Origin: an uncultured Chryseobacterium sp.
Lineage (GTDB): Bacteria; Bacteroidota; Bacteroidia; Flavobacteriales; Weeksellaceae
Assembly (NCBI GenBank): GCA_913778085.1
Contig: CAJYXJ010000077.1
Coordinates: 1-64,000 of the forward strand
Length of the DNA: 64,000 nt
Direction: 5' to 3'
The notes beneath the pieces were generated by a model that was given only the letters and a program-made list of their open reading frames with translations, was not told the origin of the DNA and did not search any database. The translations under genes were made by a program, and so were the position numbers. Below, in pieces: positions 1 to 7,577 of the stretch (its first letter is position 1; every line of letters begins with the position of its first letter).

Positions 1-75
1 AAAGCGGACAATCTCGAAATGGGAAATTAAATATTCGGGAAGCAGTAATTTCAAAAGTTCGTTCTCACCAGACAT
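1..75 (-). CDS. N-terminal fragment of an ISAon1-type transposase-like protein (cut by window edge)
   Basis: Reading leftwards from an ATG at 75, an uninterrupted frame of 25 codons runs off the window. It contains the pattern ELLKLLLPEYLISHFEIV. This matches my memory of the short N-terminal proteins of ISAon1-family insertion sequences in Bacteroidota, where a small ORF precedes the main transposase ORF. Only the start is visible, so neither completeness nor terminal repeats can be judged. It could also be another small protein with the same leucine-rich start. Confidence 0.4.
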   Translation of the reverse strand, partial: MSGENELLKLLLPEYLISHFEIVRF

Positions 76-116
76 TCAACAAAAATAACACTTTATCTTT
101 TTCTCCCCAACTTTTG

Positions 117-719
117 TTACTGATCCGTCATTTTTTCAAACAGATCAGCCTCCTGATTGATCCTTGCAATGAAATCCGCATTCTTTTTACCCATGATGAA
201 AATTTCGGAAGGATCGAGGTTCAGGCTGAGGTGTTTTTTTAAGGAATCGATCATAAAATCCTTTACGGCAGCAAACAGGGCTTTGTCATCATAATAATTG
301 GCATTTACCCATCCGCTTTTCGATTTTCTGACGATAGCCAGCGGGAAAGGCGAATTGATGTAAACCTCGCGGTAAAATTCTTCGGCACCACCATATTCCG
401 CGATCATGTCATAAACAAAAACCGAAGATACCTCATGCGTATAGGCTGAGGTCATTTTAATTCCGCAAATGCTTTCCAGTCTCTTGGTATCGGTAAAAGG
501 AACCCCGGTCACTCCGGAACCGTGGCGGCTTGGATTGATGCCCAGGAGAAATTTCCGACGGTTGGAATCATTATAATATTTAAGGTAAAACTGCTTCATC
601 ACCTCCAGGGTTTCCGGATTATCCAGATACGGGTTCATGACCATGAAATCATCGGGAAGTTTTCCGCTGTAGTGGAGATTCTTATTGAATGCGATGACCT
701 GTTCTGCAAAGTTTTTCAT
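117..719 (-). CDS. SMUG2-type uracil-DNA glycosylase family protein (DUF4918)
   Basis: A 200-residue soluble protein of the uracil-DNA glycosylase superfamily. The segment LGINPSRHGSGVTGVPFTD (about residues 58-76) is the substrate-pocket motif of the DUF4918/SMUG2 group, with the GINP start shared with SMUG enzymes. Proteins of this group remove uracil from DNA to start base excision repair. There is no signal peptide. It stands alone between the transposase fragment and two small secreted proteins transcribed in the same direction. The family call is firm, but the exact substrate range (uracil alone or other deaminated bases) is inference. Confidence 0.8.
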   Translation of the reverse strand: MKNFAEQVIAFNKNLHYSGKLPDDFMVMNPYLDNPETLEVMKQFYLKYYNDSNRRKFLLGINPSRHGSGVTGVPFTDTKRLESICGIKMTSAYTHEVSSVFVYDMIAEYGGAEEFYREVYINSPFPLAIVRKSKSGWVNANYYDDKALFAAVKDFMIDSLKKHLSLNLDPSEIFIMGKKNADFIARINQEADLFEKMTDQ

Positions 720-812
720 ACGACAAGATAAAAAAAATGCAGCAGTTTATGGCTAAACTCCCGCATGGTTATCGTTTAAAAGTCATCAATTCCTGAAAAC
801 CTATCTTTCAGA

Positions 813-1229
813 TCAGTCTTCCATCTTTGTATCCGTAAATTCGTAATTTTCAGAAGCCTGCTTGATTGACATGTGATCTTCTTTAAATTTCACATGGGTA
901 TTATCCAAAACTTCATAGGTGTAAACATCTGTTTTTCCATCTGTTTTGTGCAGTTCATAAAATTTACCATTATCTACCCACCACTGGCCTTTTTCGGTAA
1001 AAGTTGTGGTCTCTCCATCTTGTACAGCAACGAACAGCAGTAAAAATTTACCGTCATCGAAGCGGTGCATGATCCAGCTTTTGTGCATGCCTGCAATTTG
1101 CTTATCATCTTCTTCACCGCTCCAGCTTCCGACCAATTTCGGATCGATCCTGTTCTTTTTAGAATCTGTTTTTTGTCCGTAGCAAACCAGTGAGAAAGCC
1201 ACCAGCATAATCCCTAAAAATTTTTTCAT
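813..1229 (-). CDS. secreted protein with lipocalin-like fold pattern, function unknown
   Basis: A 138-residue protein with a Sec signal peptide (MKKFLGIMLVAFSLVCYGQ; cleavage probably after about residue 18). The mature part has the pattern VGSWSGEE followed by alternating hydrophobic strands (WIMHRFDDGKFLL, GQWWVDNGKFYEL, YEVLDNTHVKF). That is the usual pattern of small lipocalin-like Bacteroidota proteins, which start with a G-x-W strand. No catalytic residues are recognisable. It lies 7 bases downstream of the lipoprotein gene at 1236-2039 on the same strand, so the two are probably co-transcribed. Confidence 0.6.
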   Translation of the reverse strand: MKKFLGIMLVAFSLVCYGQKTDSKKNRIDPKLVGSWSGEEDDKQIAGMHKSWIMHRFDDGKFLLLFVAVQDGETTTFTEKGQWWVDNGKFYELHKTDGKTDVYTYEVLDNTHVKFKEDHMSIKQASENYEFTDTKMED

Positions 1230-1235
1230 TTTAAT

Positions 1236-2039
1236 TTATTTAAAAAATATTAATACATTCATTTCGCTGTTTACCGGTATCCCGACAGAGGTTGCCGTTT
1301 TCCATTTCGATTTCTTCACGAATTTTTTAAGCTTCTCCAAAAAATACCCAGAAAACTGATAATTACGGTCATCCTGAAAAGTAATTTCAACTTCCGGCTC
1401 GGAAATGCTTCCGCCTTTGTAGAGAGTAAAACTGGCCTCCATATGGGAATAGTAATCTTTTTCCTTACGGTAAATAAAATCTTCAGGGTAGTCGGTCTCC
1501 TGCCAGAAATCGGTTTCTACCTGTTTCAGAGCTTCGCTGTAATCATTCGATTTCAGATATCTGGAATTCATATCGCATTCTTCAAAGGGGAAAATTCTGT
1601 TCTTGTTTTTATTCACATAAATAATCTCAGCCTTTTTTCGTAGAGAATCAATAAATGCAGCTCCATATCTTTTAGCAATTTCCTTATTCATTTCACGGGC
1701 ATAGCAATTCTGCTTTGAAGGAGGAACCATACAGTAATATCCTGATTTTTTTGTTTTGATAGAATATCCGCTCAGTAACGAATCCATTTCAGCATCACTT
1801 CTGTACATTTCCACCATTCCGAAAATATGGGTGTAAAAAAGCTGATTTTTACGGATATCCTGCAGGGCGTTTTTTCTTTCTGCATTACAAAGCGAGTCCC
1901 AGTATTTTGCTTCCATATCATCCATCGGTATTGAGACACCTGCAATAGGCTCATATTCGGAACTTACGGGATTTTGTTTTGTTTTACAGGAAAACAAAAA
2001 CAGAGCAAGTATGAATAAACCTGTAAATAAACTTTTCAT
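1236..2039 (-). CDS. lipoprotein, function unknown
   Basis: The start is placed at the internal ATG (2039) because it gives a clean lipoprotein signal: MKSLFTGLFILALFLFSC, with the lipobox cysteine at residue 18. The longer reading adds ten non-hydrophobic residues. The mature part (about 250 residues) is acidic and lysine/tyrosine-rich with no family I recognise. The C-terminus has a strand-rich part (VEITFQDDRNYQFSGYFLEKLKKFVKKSKW), as seen in TonB-C-like or periplasmic repeat domains, but the match is too weak to name. It is probably an outer- or inner-membrane-anchored periplasmic protein. Confidence 0.6.
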   Translation of the reverse strand: MKSLFTGLFILALFLFSCKTKQNPVSSEYEPIAGVSIPMDDMEAKYWDSLCNAERKNALQDIRKNQLFYTHIFGMVEMYRSDAEMDSLLSGYSIKTKKSGYYCMVPPSKQNCYAREMNKEIAKRYGAAFIDSLRKKAEIIYVNKNKNRIFPFEECDMNSRYLKSNDYSEALKQVETDFWQETDYPEDFIYRKEKDYYSHMEASFTLYKGGSISEPEVEITFQDDRNYQFSGYFLEKLKKFVKKSKWKTATSVGIPVNSEMNVLIFFK

Positions 2040-2072
2040 GTGTTCAAATCTATGATATATTAATGACATGAA

Positions 2073-2102
2073 AAAATCCCTTTCAATATTGAAAAGGATT
2101 TT
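2073..2102 (-). terminator. intrinsic terminator downstream of paaZ
   Basis: Thirteen-base arms at 2073-2085 and 2090-2102 pair with one mismatch around a 4-base loop. On the minus strand the stem is followed by a run of T. It lies 22 bases after the paaZ stop codon and 33 bases before the next gene on that strand, so it probably ends the paaZ transcript. Confidence 0.7.
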
Positions 2103-2124
2103 AAAAGGTATAAATTATTCTTGT

Positions 2125-4620
2125 CTAAACCAATCCGAACTGCTCAAAATGATGGGTAAAATGTTTTCGGTGCATCAGTTCCCACATTTCCTTATTCAGT
2201 TTTCCGAATACGAAATTCATGTGCTCGGCCTGCGGATTTTCTTTATAATAGATTGAAAATCTTTTCAGGTTTTCAAGGAAAGACTGTCTCGCAGCATCCA
2301 GGTTTTTATGTTTCAGTTCCGGCAGTGAGCCGTCGGCATTCAGGAACGGGGCCTGGAAATCTTTCGGCATTTTCCGGTGGGTGTATAGCGAATCCTGCCA
2401 TTTTTCCAGCTGCTCTTCAGGAGTGAAGCACCGGTCGGCTTCCGGCTCGCCCAGACTTACCAGCAATCCATGTTCCAGGTGCTCGATCATCTGCTGGGGA
2501 GACATTTTACCCCACTGCGAAGGTGTCTTCTCCGTTAATCCATTCAGTATTTTCTGAATATTCTTTACATTCAAATCAATAAAGGGAGAATGCTTTGCCA
2601 CTAAGGTCAGAATGGTCGCTACACAAACTACTTCTTCTCTCTGGTTTACCACTTCCACCAGCCATTTCACCACGCCGGAAGGAATATTTCTTCCTTTTAC
2701 GCCCCGGTTGATCTTTTCTTTGGCCGTTAAATAAACCGTAATGGTATCTCCGGCATATACCGGTTTGAAGAATGAACAGTTTTCCAGTCCGTAGTTGGCG
2801 ATAACCGGTCCTTTTTTTCCGGAAACGAACAGTCCTGCCGCCGCAGAAAGGATAAAATAGCCATGGGCAACCGTCTTATCGAAAATGGTCCCCGTTAAGC
2901 TCGTCGCATCGGTATGGGCATAGAAATGATCCCATGAAACGTTGGAAAAGTTTACGATATCGGCATCGGTAACGGTTCTTCCTGCCGTTTCCAGGGAATC
3001 ACCGATTTCCACTTCTTCAAAATACTTCTGGAAAGGATGCTTATCGGAATATTTCTTTTCTGCACCCTGCTGGTAAACTTTGGTAATTGCCGTCAGGATA
3101 TCCGGAGATCCCTGAATGGCGGTTTTCTGAAGGAAGAAATGAAGACCGTTCAGTCCGCCCATCTCCTCACCTCCTCCGGCTCTTCCGGGACCGCCGTGCA
3201 TCAGCGTCGGAAGCGGTGAACCGTGACCAGTGCTTTCTTTGGCATTGTCTCTGTTTAAAACGAAAATCCTTCCGTGCTGGGAAGCCATTTTCCATGACGT
3301 TTCGGCCACGAATTTTTCATCGTGGGAAATAATAGATCCTACCAGACTTCCTTTTCCTCTTTTCGCCAGAGCCGCCGCTTCTTCCGCATCTTTATAAGGC
3401 ATCAGCGTAGAAACCGGCCCGAAGGCTTCAACGTCGTGGGAGATATTCTTTTCAAAAGGTTTATCGTTAAAGAACAGTTTAGGACTCATGAACGCTCCGT
3501 TTTCGTAATCGGCATCCACCAGTTGATGCTGCCCATCATAGATCAGCTCTGTTTCCGCTTTCAATAAATTTACTTTTCTCAGAACTTCATCATACTGCTG
3601 TCTTCCAACCAGTGATCCCATCTTTGTTTCCCGGCTCAAAGGATTTCCGATTTTGGTCTGGTCCAAAGCTTTCGATAAAGCCTGCTGAACATCACCGACC
3701 AGGTTTTCCGGAACGATGATCCTTCTGATAGCGGTACATTTCTGCCCGGCTTTGGTGGTCATTTCATTACGGACTTCCTTGATAAACAAATCGAACTCGG
3801 GAGTACCTGACTTCGCTTCCAATCCTAAGATCGAACAGTTCAATGAATCCGCCTCCATATTGAAACGAACGGCATTGCCTGCCACCGACGGCAAAGATTT
3901 TAATTTTTTTCCCGTTGTTGCCGAACCGGTAAACAGTACGGAATCCCCGTCCTGAACATAATCCAGGATATTTCCAGGCTCGCCGCAGACAAGTTGCACG
4001 GCTCCTTCAGGCAATAGACCGCTTTCGATCATATCCTGAAATACGGCGTTTGTAAGATATGAACCGAACGGGGAAGGCTTTACGATAGAAGGAACACCTG
4101 CCAGCAATGAAGTCGAAAGTTTTTCCAGCATCCCCCAAACCGGGAAATTGTAGGCATTAATCTGAACGGAAACGCCCTCACTCGGCGTTAAAATATGGGT
4201 TCCCAGGAAAGTTCCGTTGGCTGAAATTTTCTGGGTTTCCCCATCTACCCAGAACGGGGTATTCGGAAGCATTCTCTTGGCCAGTCCGGAATACGTGAAG
4301 AACGTCCCGAAACCGCCTTCGATATCTACCCACGAGTCCACATGGGTCGCTCCTGTCTTGTAGGATAAATCGTAATATTTCTTTTTCCTTTCGAGAAGAT
4401 AGAGTGCTACTTTTTTCAGCATTTCCCCACGGTCGTAAAACGTCATGGACGAAAGGTTTTTGTACCCAACGGTCCTTCCGTAGTCCAAAGCCTGTTCAAA
4501 ATTAAGCCCTTCCGTATCCGAAACGGCGACCTGCTCTCCCGTCACGGCATTATACAGAGGAATTCCGTTTCCGGTTCCTTCGATCCATTCGCCGTGGATA
4601 TAGTTTTTCAGTTTTTGCAT
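2125..4620 (-). CDS. paaZ: phenylacetate degradation bifunctional protein PaaZ with extra C-terminal DUF1569/DinB-like domain
   Basis: PaaZ opens the oxepin-CoA ring (MaoC-type hydratase) and oxidises the resulting semialdehyde (aldehyde dehydrogenase) to 3-oxo-5,6-dehydrosuberyl-CoA. The ALDH domain covers about 1-520, with catalytic Cys295 in GQKCTAIRR and Glu256 in NMEADSLN, the same numbering as the E. coli enzyme. The hydratase domain covers about 530-675, with Asp564 and His569 in DHFYAHTD. The protein has 831 residues against about 680 for typical PaaZ. The extra 155 residues (about 677-831) contain SPQQMIEHLEHG and a C-terminal WELMHRKHFTHHFEQFG, which is the pattern of the DUF1569/DinB-like four-helix fold. 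The gene lies apart from the other paa genes, beyond a RAYT and two unrelated genes, and has its own terminator. Confidence 0.92.
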   Translation of the reverse strand: MQKLKNYIHGEWIEGTGNGIPLYNAVTGEQVAVSDTEGLNFEQALDYGRTVGYKNLSSMTFYDRGEMLKKVALYLLERKKKYYDLSYKTGATHVDSWVDIEGGFGTFFTYSGLAKRMLPNTPFWVDGETQKISANGTFLGTHILTPSEGVSVQINAYNFPVWGMLEKLSTSLLAGVPSIVKPSPFGSYLTNAVFQDMIESGLLPEGAVQLVCGEPGNILDYVQDGDSVLFTGSATTGKKLKSLPSVAGNAVRFNMEADSLNCSILGLEAKSGTPEFDLFIKEVRNEMTTKAGQKCTAIRRIIVPENLVGDVQQALSKALDQTKIGNPLSRETKMGSLVGRQQYDEVLRKVNLLKAETELIYDGQHQLVDADYENGAFMSPKLFFNDKPFEKNISHDVEAFGPVSTLMPYKDAEEAAALAKRGKGSLVGSIISHDEKFVAETSWKMASQHGRIFVLNRDNAKESTGHGSPLPTLMHGGPGRAGGGEEMGGLNGLHFFLQKTAIQGSPDILTAITKVYQQGAEKKYSDKHPFQKYFEEVEIGDSLETAGRTVTDADIVNFSNVSWDHFYAHTDATSLTGTIFDKTVAHGYFILSAAAGLFVSGKKGPVIANYGLENCSFFKPVYAGDTITVYLTAKEKINRGVKGRNIPSGVVKWLVEVVNQREEVVCVATILTLVAKHSPFIDLNVKNIQKILNGLTEKTPSQWGKMSPQQMIEHLEHGLLVSLGEPEADRCFTPEEQLEKWQDSLYTHRKMPKDFQAPFLNADGSLPELKHKNLDAARQSFLENLKRFSIYYKENPQAEHMNFVFGKLNKEMWELMHRKHFTHHFEQFGLV

Positions 4621-4621
4621 A

Positions 4622-4655
4622 AAATTTAATTTAACAATGTATCAATTCAGTTTTT
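4622..4655. repeat. remnant of the TGTAACAATG-type spacer repeat upstream of paaZ
   Basis: The spacer just upstream of paaZ contains AATTTAACAATGTATCAATT, the same AT-rich unit that fills the other paa spacers. Only one arm is left here, and no inverted partner is visible nearby. Confidence 0.5.
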
Positions 4656-4684
4656 CAAGAGTATTCATACACATCTAGATTTAT

Positions 4685-5239
4685 TTATTCTTTATCTACT
4701 GTCTTTTTTCTTTTTGAAAATTTCTTTTCTGCCGTTTCAGCCCCTAACATGATTAGATTTTTCACCAGTGAAAAAATACTCATAATGATTAAAAGAGCTG
4801 CTAATATTCCTATACCCTGAAATATCCATAGGTATCTGCCTTCCTTTTCATTTTTAACCTTATCATATTCTTTACAAGGATCTTCCGCTTCATTTTCAGA
4901 AGGATTATCCGGGTTATACCAAACATCAACTGTCATCTCCGGCTTATCATTAAGTGAAGTTTTATCAATACTGTAATATTGATTATTAACGGCATAAGTA
5001 TAATGAAATGTATTGATATCTACTTTTAAAGCTCTTTTACTAATTGTTCTTTGATCATAAGTTTGCGCTATATCTGCCGTCGTTTTTTTGAATGTGCTGC
5101 ATTCTTTTTTATACATATCTTTTGTCCCTGTTTCTGAGCCTGTCAAATATCCCATGCCCCACGTTATTGCAAGATATAATCCCATTAAAACAAGTACATA
5201 AATATTTCCTCTGATTTTTTCTTTTCTGGTTTCTTCCAT
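4685..5239 (-). CDS. DUF3592-like membrane protein
   Basis: A 184-residue protein with a membrane segment near the N-terminus (about 11-30, YVLVLMGLYLAITWGMGYL) and a second near the C-terminus (about 137-165, YLWIFQGIGILAALLIIMSIF). The loop between carries YAVNNQYYSID and VDVWYNPDNP, which fits DUF3592 proteins, where a beta domain is displayed between two helices. No enzymatic role is known. It ends 64 bases before paaZ on the same strand, but a link to phenylacetate metabolism is not evident. Confidence 0.6.
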   Translation of the reverse strand: MEETRKEKIRGNIYVLVLMGLYLAITWGMGYLTGSETGTKDMYKKECSTFKKTTADIAQTYDQRTISKRALKVDINTFHYTYAVNNQYYSIDKTSLNDKPEMTVDVWYNPDNPSENEAEDPCKEYDKVKNEKEGRYLWIFQGIGILAALLIIMSIFSLVKNLIMLGAETAEKKFSKRKKTVDKE

Positions 5240-5272
5240 TTGTGTTTCTGATTATTATCATTTATTAATCTA

Positions 5273-6097
5273 TCAGGATGTGTGATAAGGAAATAATTTC
5301 AAAAGACCTTCATACAGGCTTCTGTGCAAAATAGTCGCGTGATTGTCTGTTTCCATCATTTTATAATCAACGGTCCAGTTCTTTTTACCCGCTTTTTTCA
5401 GCACATCATACAGATCTTCAGCATCTTTTATCATTACCGGATGTTCTCCTTTTCCGACGGAAATATAAATAAATTTCTTGGTATCCGGAATCTTGGTTAA
5501 CAACTGATCTACACTTTTTAATAAGCTTTCATCATCCCACCATAAGCTTGGGCTAATAATAAAATAATTATTGAACAGTTCAGGCTTTTTCAGCAAAATT
5601 TCGGTTGCCAGCAACCCGCCCAAAGACTGTCCGAATAAATAGGTATCTGTAACTTTAAACTGAGTTCCGATATAAGGTTTTAATTCTTTTTCTAGAAAGC
5701 TGATAAACTTATCGGAATGCCCCGTTGTCGGGTAATCCTTTTGTAAATCTTTCAAATCCGTATGAAATGTAAAATCTCGTTTCCGGTCGATATTCGCAAT
5801 TCCCACGACGATTGTCTCCGGCATGGAATACATTTGATTGAAAAACTGAATCAGTCCTGTAATGTGGATAAAATCTTCATTCATGCTTCCATCCAGCAGA
5901 TAAATAACCGGATAGGATTTGGCTTTGTTAAAATTCTGGGGAAGATAGATGTTTAAAGTTCTGTCTTCATTTAAAATTTTAGATTTAAACGTTCTGATTT
6001 CCCCGATTGTTAACGGTTTTACGTTGCTATTTTGCGCTGAAACCATAGCTGAAAACCCAAATATCATTGTGCAGATCAGAAGAATTTTTTTAATCAT
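5273..6097 (-). CDS. secreted alpha/beta-hydrolase, putative esterase family (IroE/enterochelin-esterase-like)
   Basis: A 274-residue protein with a signal peptide (MIKKILLICTMIFGFSAMVSAQ). It has the esterase PF00756-type pattern: VIYLLDGS near residue 64, the nucleophile elbow GQSLGG with Ser158, SPSLWWDDE downstream, and a late His in DNHATILH. These are the catalytic Ser and His positions of the family, which hydrolyses esters of siderophores or other small molecules. It sits between the RAYT and the DUF3592 gene on the paa strand. The real substrate cannot be read from the sequence. Confidence 0.8.
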   Translation of the reverse strand: MIKKILLICTMIFGFSAMVSAQNSNVKPLTIGEIRTFKSKILNEDRTLNIYLPQNFNKAKSYPVIYLLDGSMNEDFIHITGLIQFFNQMYSMPETIVVGIANIDRKRDFTFHTDLKDLQKDYPTTGHSDKFISFLEKELKPYIGTQFKVTDTYLFGQSLGGLLATEILLKKPELFNNYFIISPSLWWDDESLLKSVDQLLTKIPDTKKFIYISVGKGEHPVMIKDAEDLYDVLKKAGKKNWTVDYKMMETDNHATILHRSLYEGLLKLFPYHTS

Positions 6098-6139
6098 TTT
6101 TACTCTACTTTTTTTCTAAATCTAACGGGTTTTTTGTTT

Positions 6140-6172
6140 AAACCTCATAGGTTTTAAAAACCTATGAGGTTT
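6140..6172. repeat. REP-like palindrome at the 3' end of the RAYT gene
   Basis: A 33-base near-perfect palindrome with arms AAACCTCATAGG and CCTATGAGGTTT. Its right half supplies the last codons and stop of the RAYT gene (stop at 6162-6164). It has the same frame AAACCT....GGTTTT as the palindrome upstream of the RAYT, with a different four-base core (CATA against AACG). Confidence 0.85.
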
Positions 6173-6740
6173 GTATAAAATCATATTCTACGTTAGATTG
6201 ATGATATGCTATAAAATCATTTACCGTATCAAAATACTTCATCATTTCAGTTCGTTCGATATGACTCGACTTTGCTATATTGATATAAGAATGATATGAT
6301 GAATATTTCCAGTTTCTGATATCTTTTACCAATCCATGATTCACAGGGTTATTGTGAATATAATGCAACACTTTAAGCAAGTATTTCTGATCGGTGATCT
6401 TTTTCCTTTTGATGGCATTCAGAAATAAAGCGCCTTTTCTCTCATACATTTTATTAAATGCTTTTGCATAAGAATTGAGAAAATTACCAAAATGTTTCAT
6501 GAGATGAGCATGTTCATTTTCTATGGGTATATTTTCGAAATTCTTAAATCTTACCAATAAATGAAAATGATTAGCCATCAAACAATAGGCATAAATATCA
6601 GCTATCGGCAATATATACTGCATTAGTTTTTTAAGGAAAAACTGATAATTGGTTTCTTCACGAAAGATAAGTTCCTTTCCGTTCACATGAGAAAAAACGT
6701 GATACACAGAATCAAACTCAAAGCTTTCGGTATTGATCAT
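6162..6740 (-). CDS. REP-associated tyrosine transposase (RAYT, Y1/IS200-like)
   Basis: A 192-residue single-domain HUH nuclease of the TnpA/RAYT group. It has the characteristic CLMANHFHLLVR metal-binding HxH motif (about residues 54-65) and the conserved YIHNNPVNHGLV...YSSYHSY segment. RAYTs are thought to mobilise or process REP palindromes. Two palindromes of the same architecture flank this gene at 6140-6172 and 6777-6809, supporting that role. It interrupts the paa cluster between paaY and the esterase, so it probably inserted there or was domesticated. A full, uninterrupted frame suggests it is functional. Confidence 0.88.
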   Translation of the reverse strand: MINTESFEFDSVYHVFSHVNGKELIFREETNYQFFLKKLMQYILPIADIYAYCLMANHFHLLVRFKNFENIPIENEHAHLMKHFGNFLNSYAKAFNKMYERKGALFLNAIKRKKITDQKYLLKVLHYIHNNPVNHGLVKDIRNWKYSSYHSYINIAKSSHIERTEMMKYFDTVNDFIAYHQSNVEYDFIQTS

Positions 6741-6776
6741 TATTCTAGTTATTTTCTATTTGGTCTTATTTGGTAA

Positions 6777-6809
6777 AACCTAACGGGTTTTGAAAACCCG
6801 TTAGGTTTA
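6777..6809. repeat. REP-like palindrome upstream of the RAYT gene
   Basis: Perfect 16-base arms (AAACCTAACGGGTTTT at 6777-6792 and its complement at 6794-6809) around a single G. It lies 36 bases upstream of the RAYT start. A fragment of the same core (CTAACGGGTTTTT) recurs at 6122-6134 beyond the other end of the gene. Confidence 0.9.
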
Positions 6810-6831
6810 GTGAGGCGTTACCCTCAAAATT

Positions 6832-7425
6832 TCATTTAACATCATCCCAAATACTGTAATCGATAATTTTAGTTGGAACCTGTTTTACATATTCGGTGAA
6901 CGGCTCGCAGGGAAGAATGGCATCTTTTCCTTCTCTCGCGAGTTCTTGGTACAGCCGGGTGCCTTCGGTCTTCCATTTGATCATTTCATCAGAAACATCG
7001 CGGATGATCCGAGCCGGACTTCCGACAATCAGCTTCCGGGCCTCGCATCTGAAGTTGGCAGGAACAAAAGCCAGGGCTCCGATGATGCATTCTTCACCGA
7101 TAATTGCTTTGTCCATCACCACGGCATTCATTCCAACCAGACAGTTCTTTCCGATATGTCCGGAATGGATGATCGCGCCGTGGCCGATGTGTGCCGATTC
7201 TTCCAGGATGGTTTCAATACCCGGAAAAACATGAAGCGTACAGTTTTCCTGAACATTCGCCCCGTCTTTCACAATAATTTTCCCCCAGTCGCCGCGGATG
7301 ACCGCATTGGGACCGACATACACTTCTTCACCGATTTCCACATTCCCGATAATGACTGCCTGCGGATGAACGTAAGCTGAAGGTTTTATAATGGGCCGAA
7401 TGCCGTGGTATGAGTAGATATTCAT
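6832..7425 (-). CDS. paaY: PaaY, gamma-carbonic-anhydrase-like hexapeptide-repeat protein (thioesterase)
   Basis: A 197-residue left-handed beta-helix protein with hexapeptide repeats from about 14 to 145 (for example VIIGNVEIGEEVYVGPNAVI and VMDKAIIGEECIIGALAFV) and conserved His residues (NCTLHVF, AHIGHGAIIHSGHIG) that bind metal in the gamma-carbonic anhydrase fold. In the phenylacetate pathway PaaY hydrolyses dead-end CoA thioesters, which relieves CoA depletion. The paa context makes PaaY the best name. Its C-terminal helix (KWKTEGTRLYQELAREG) matches the PaaY subgroup. Confidence 0.88.
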   Translation of the reverse strand: MNIYSYHGIRPIIKPSAYVHPQAVIIGNVEIGEEVYVGPNAVIRGDWGKIIVKDGANVQENCTLHVFPGIETILEESAHIGHGAIIHSGHIGKNCLVGMNAVVMDKAIIGEECIIGALAFVPANFRCEARKLIVGSPARIIRDVSDEMIKWKTEGTRLYQELAREGKDAILPCEPFTEYVKQVPTKIIDYSIWDDVK

Positions 7426-7444
7426 AAATTTTTTGTTAAAAATT

Positions 7445-7569
7445 TAATGTAACAATTGATCAATATACCAGTTTACCAATAGATGCTTCGACAGGCTCAG
7501 CATGACATTAAGCAAAAATTGTTTCACCGCCACATTGTTATACTATTATATTGATCAATTGTTACATTA
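7445..7569. repeat. full-length paa-spacer inverted-repeat element with central TGCTTCGAC core
   Basis: Perfect 23-base inverted arms at 7445-7467 and 7547-7569, built of TGTAACAATTGATCAATA units, enclose 79 bases. In the middle is a core, ATGCT-TCGACAGGCTC-AGCAT (7483-7503), which I remember as a frequent intergenic repeat in flavobacterial genomes. The element separates paaJ from paaY. A related copy with core TGCTTCGACTAGCTCTGCAT lies at 15345-15466. Confidence 0.85.
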
Positions 7570-7577
7570 TTAAAAAG

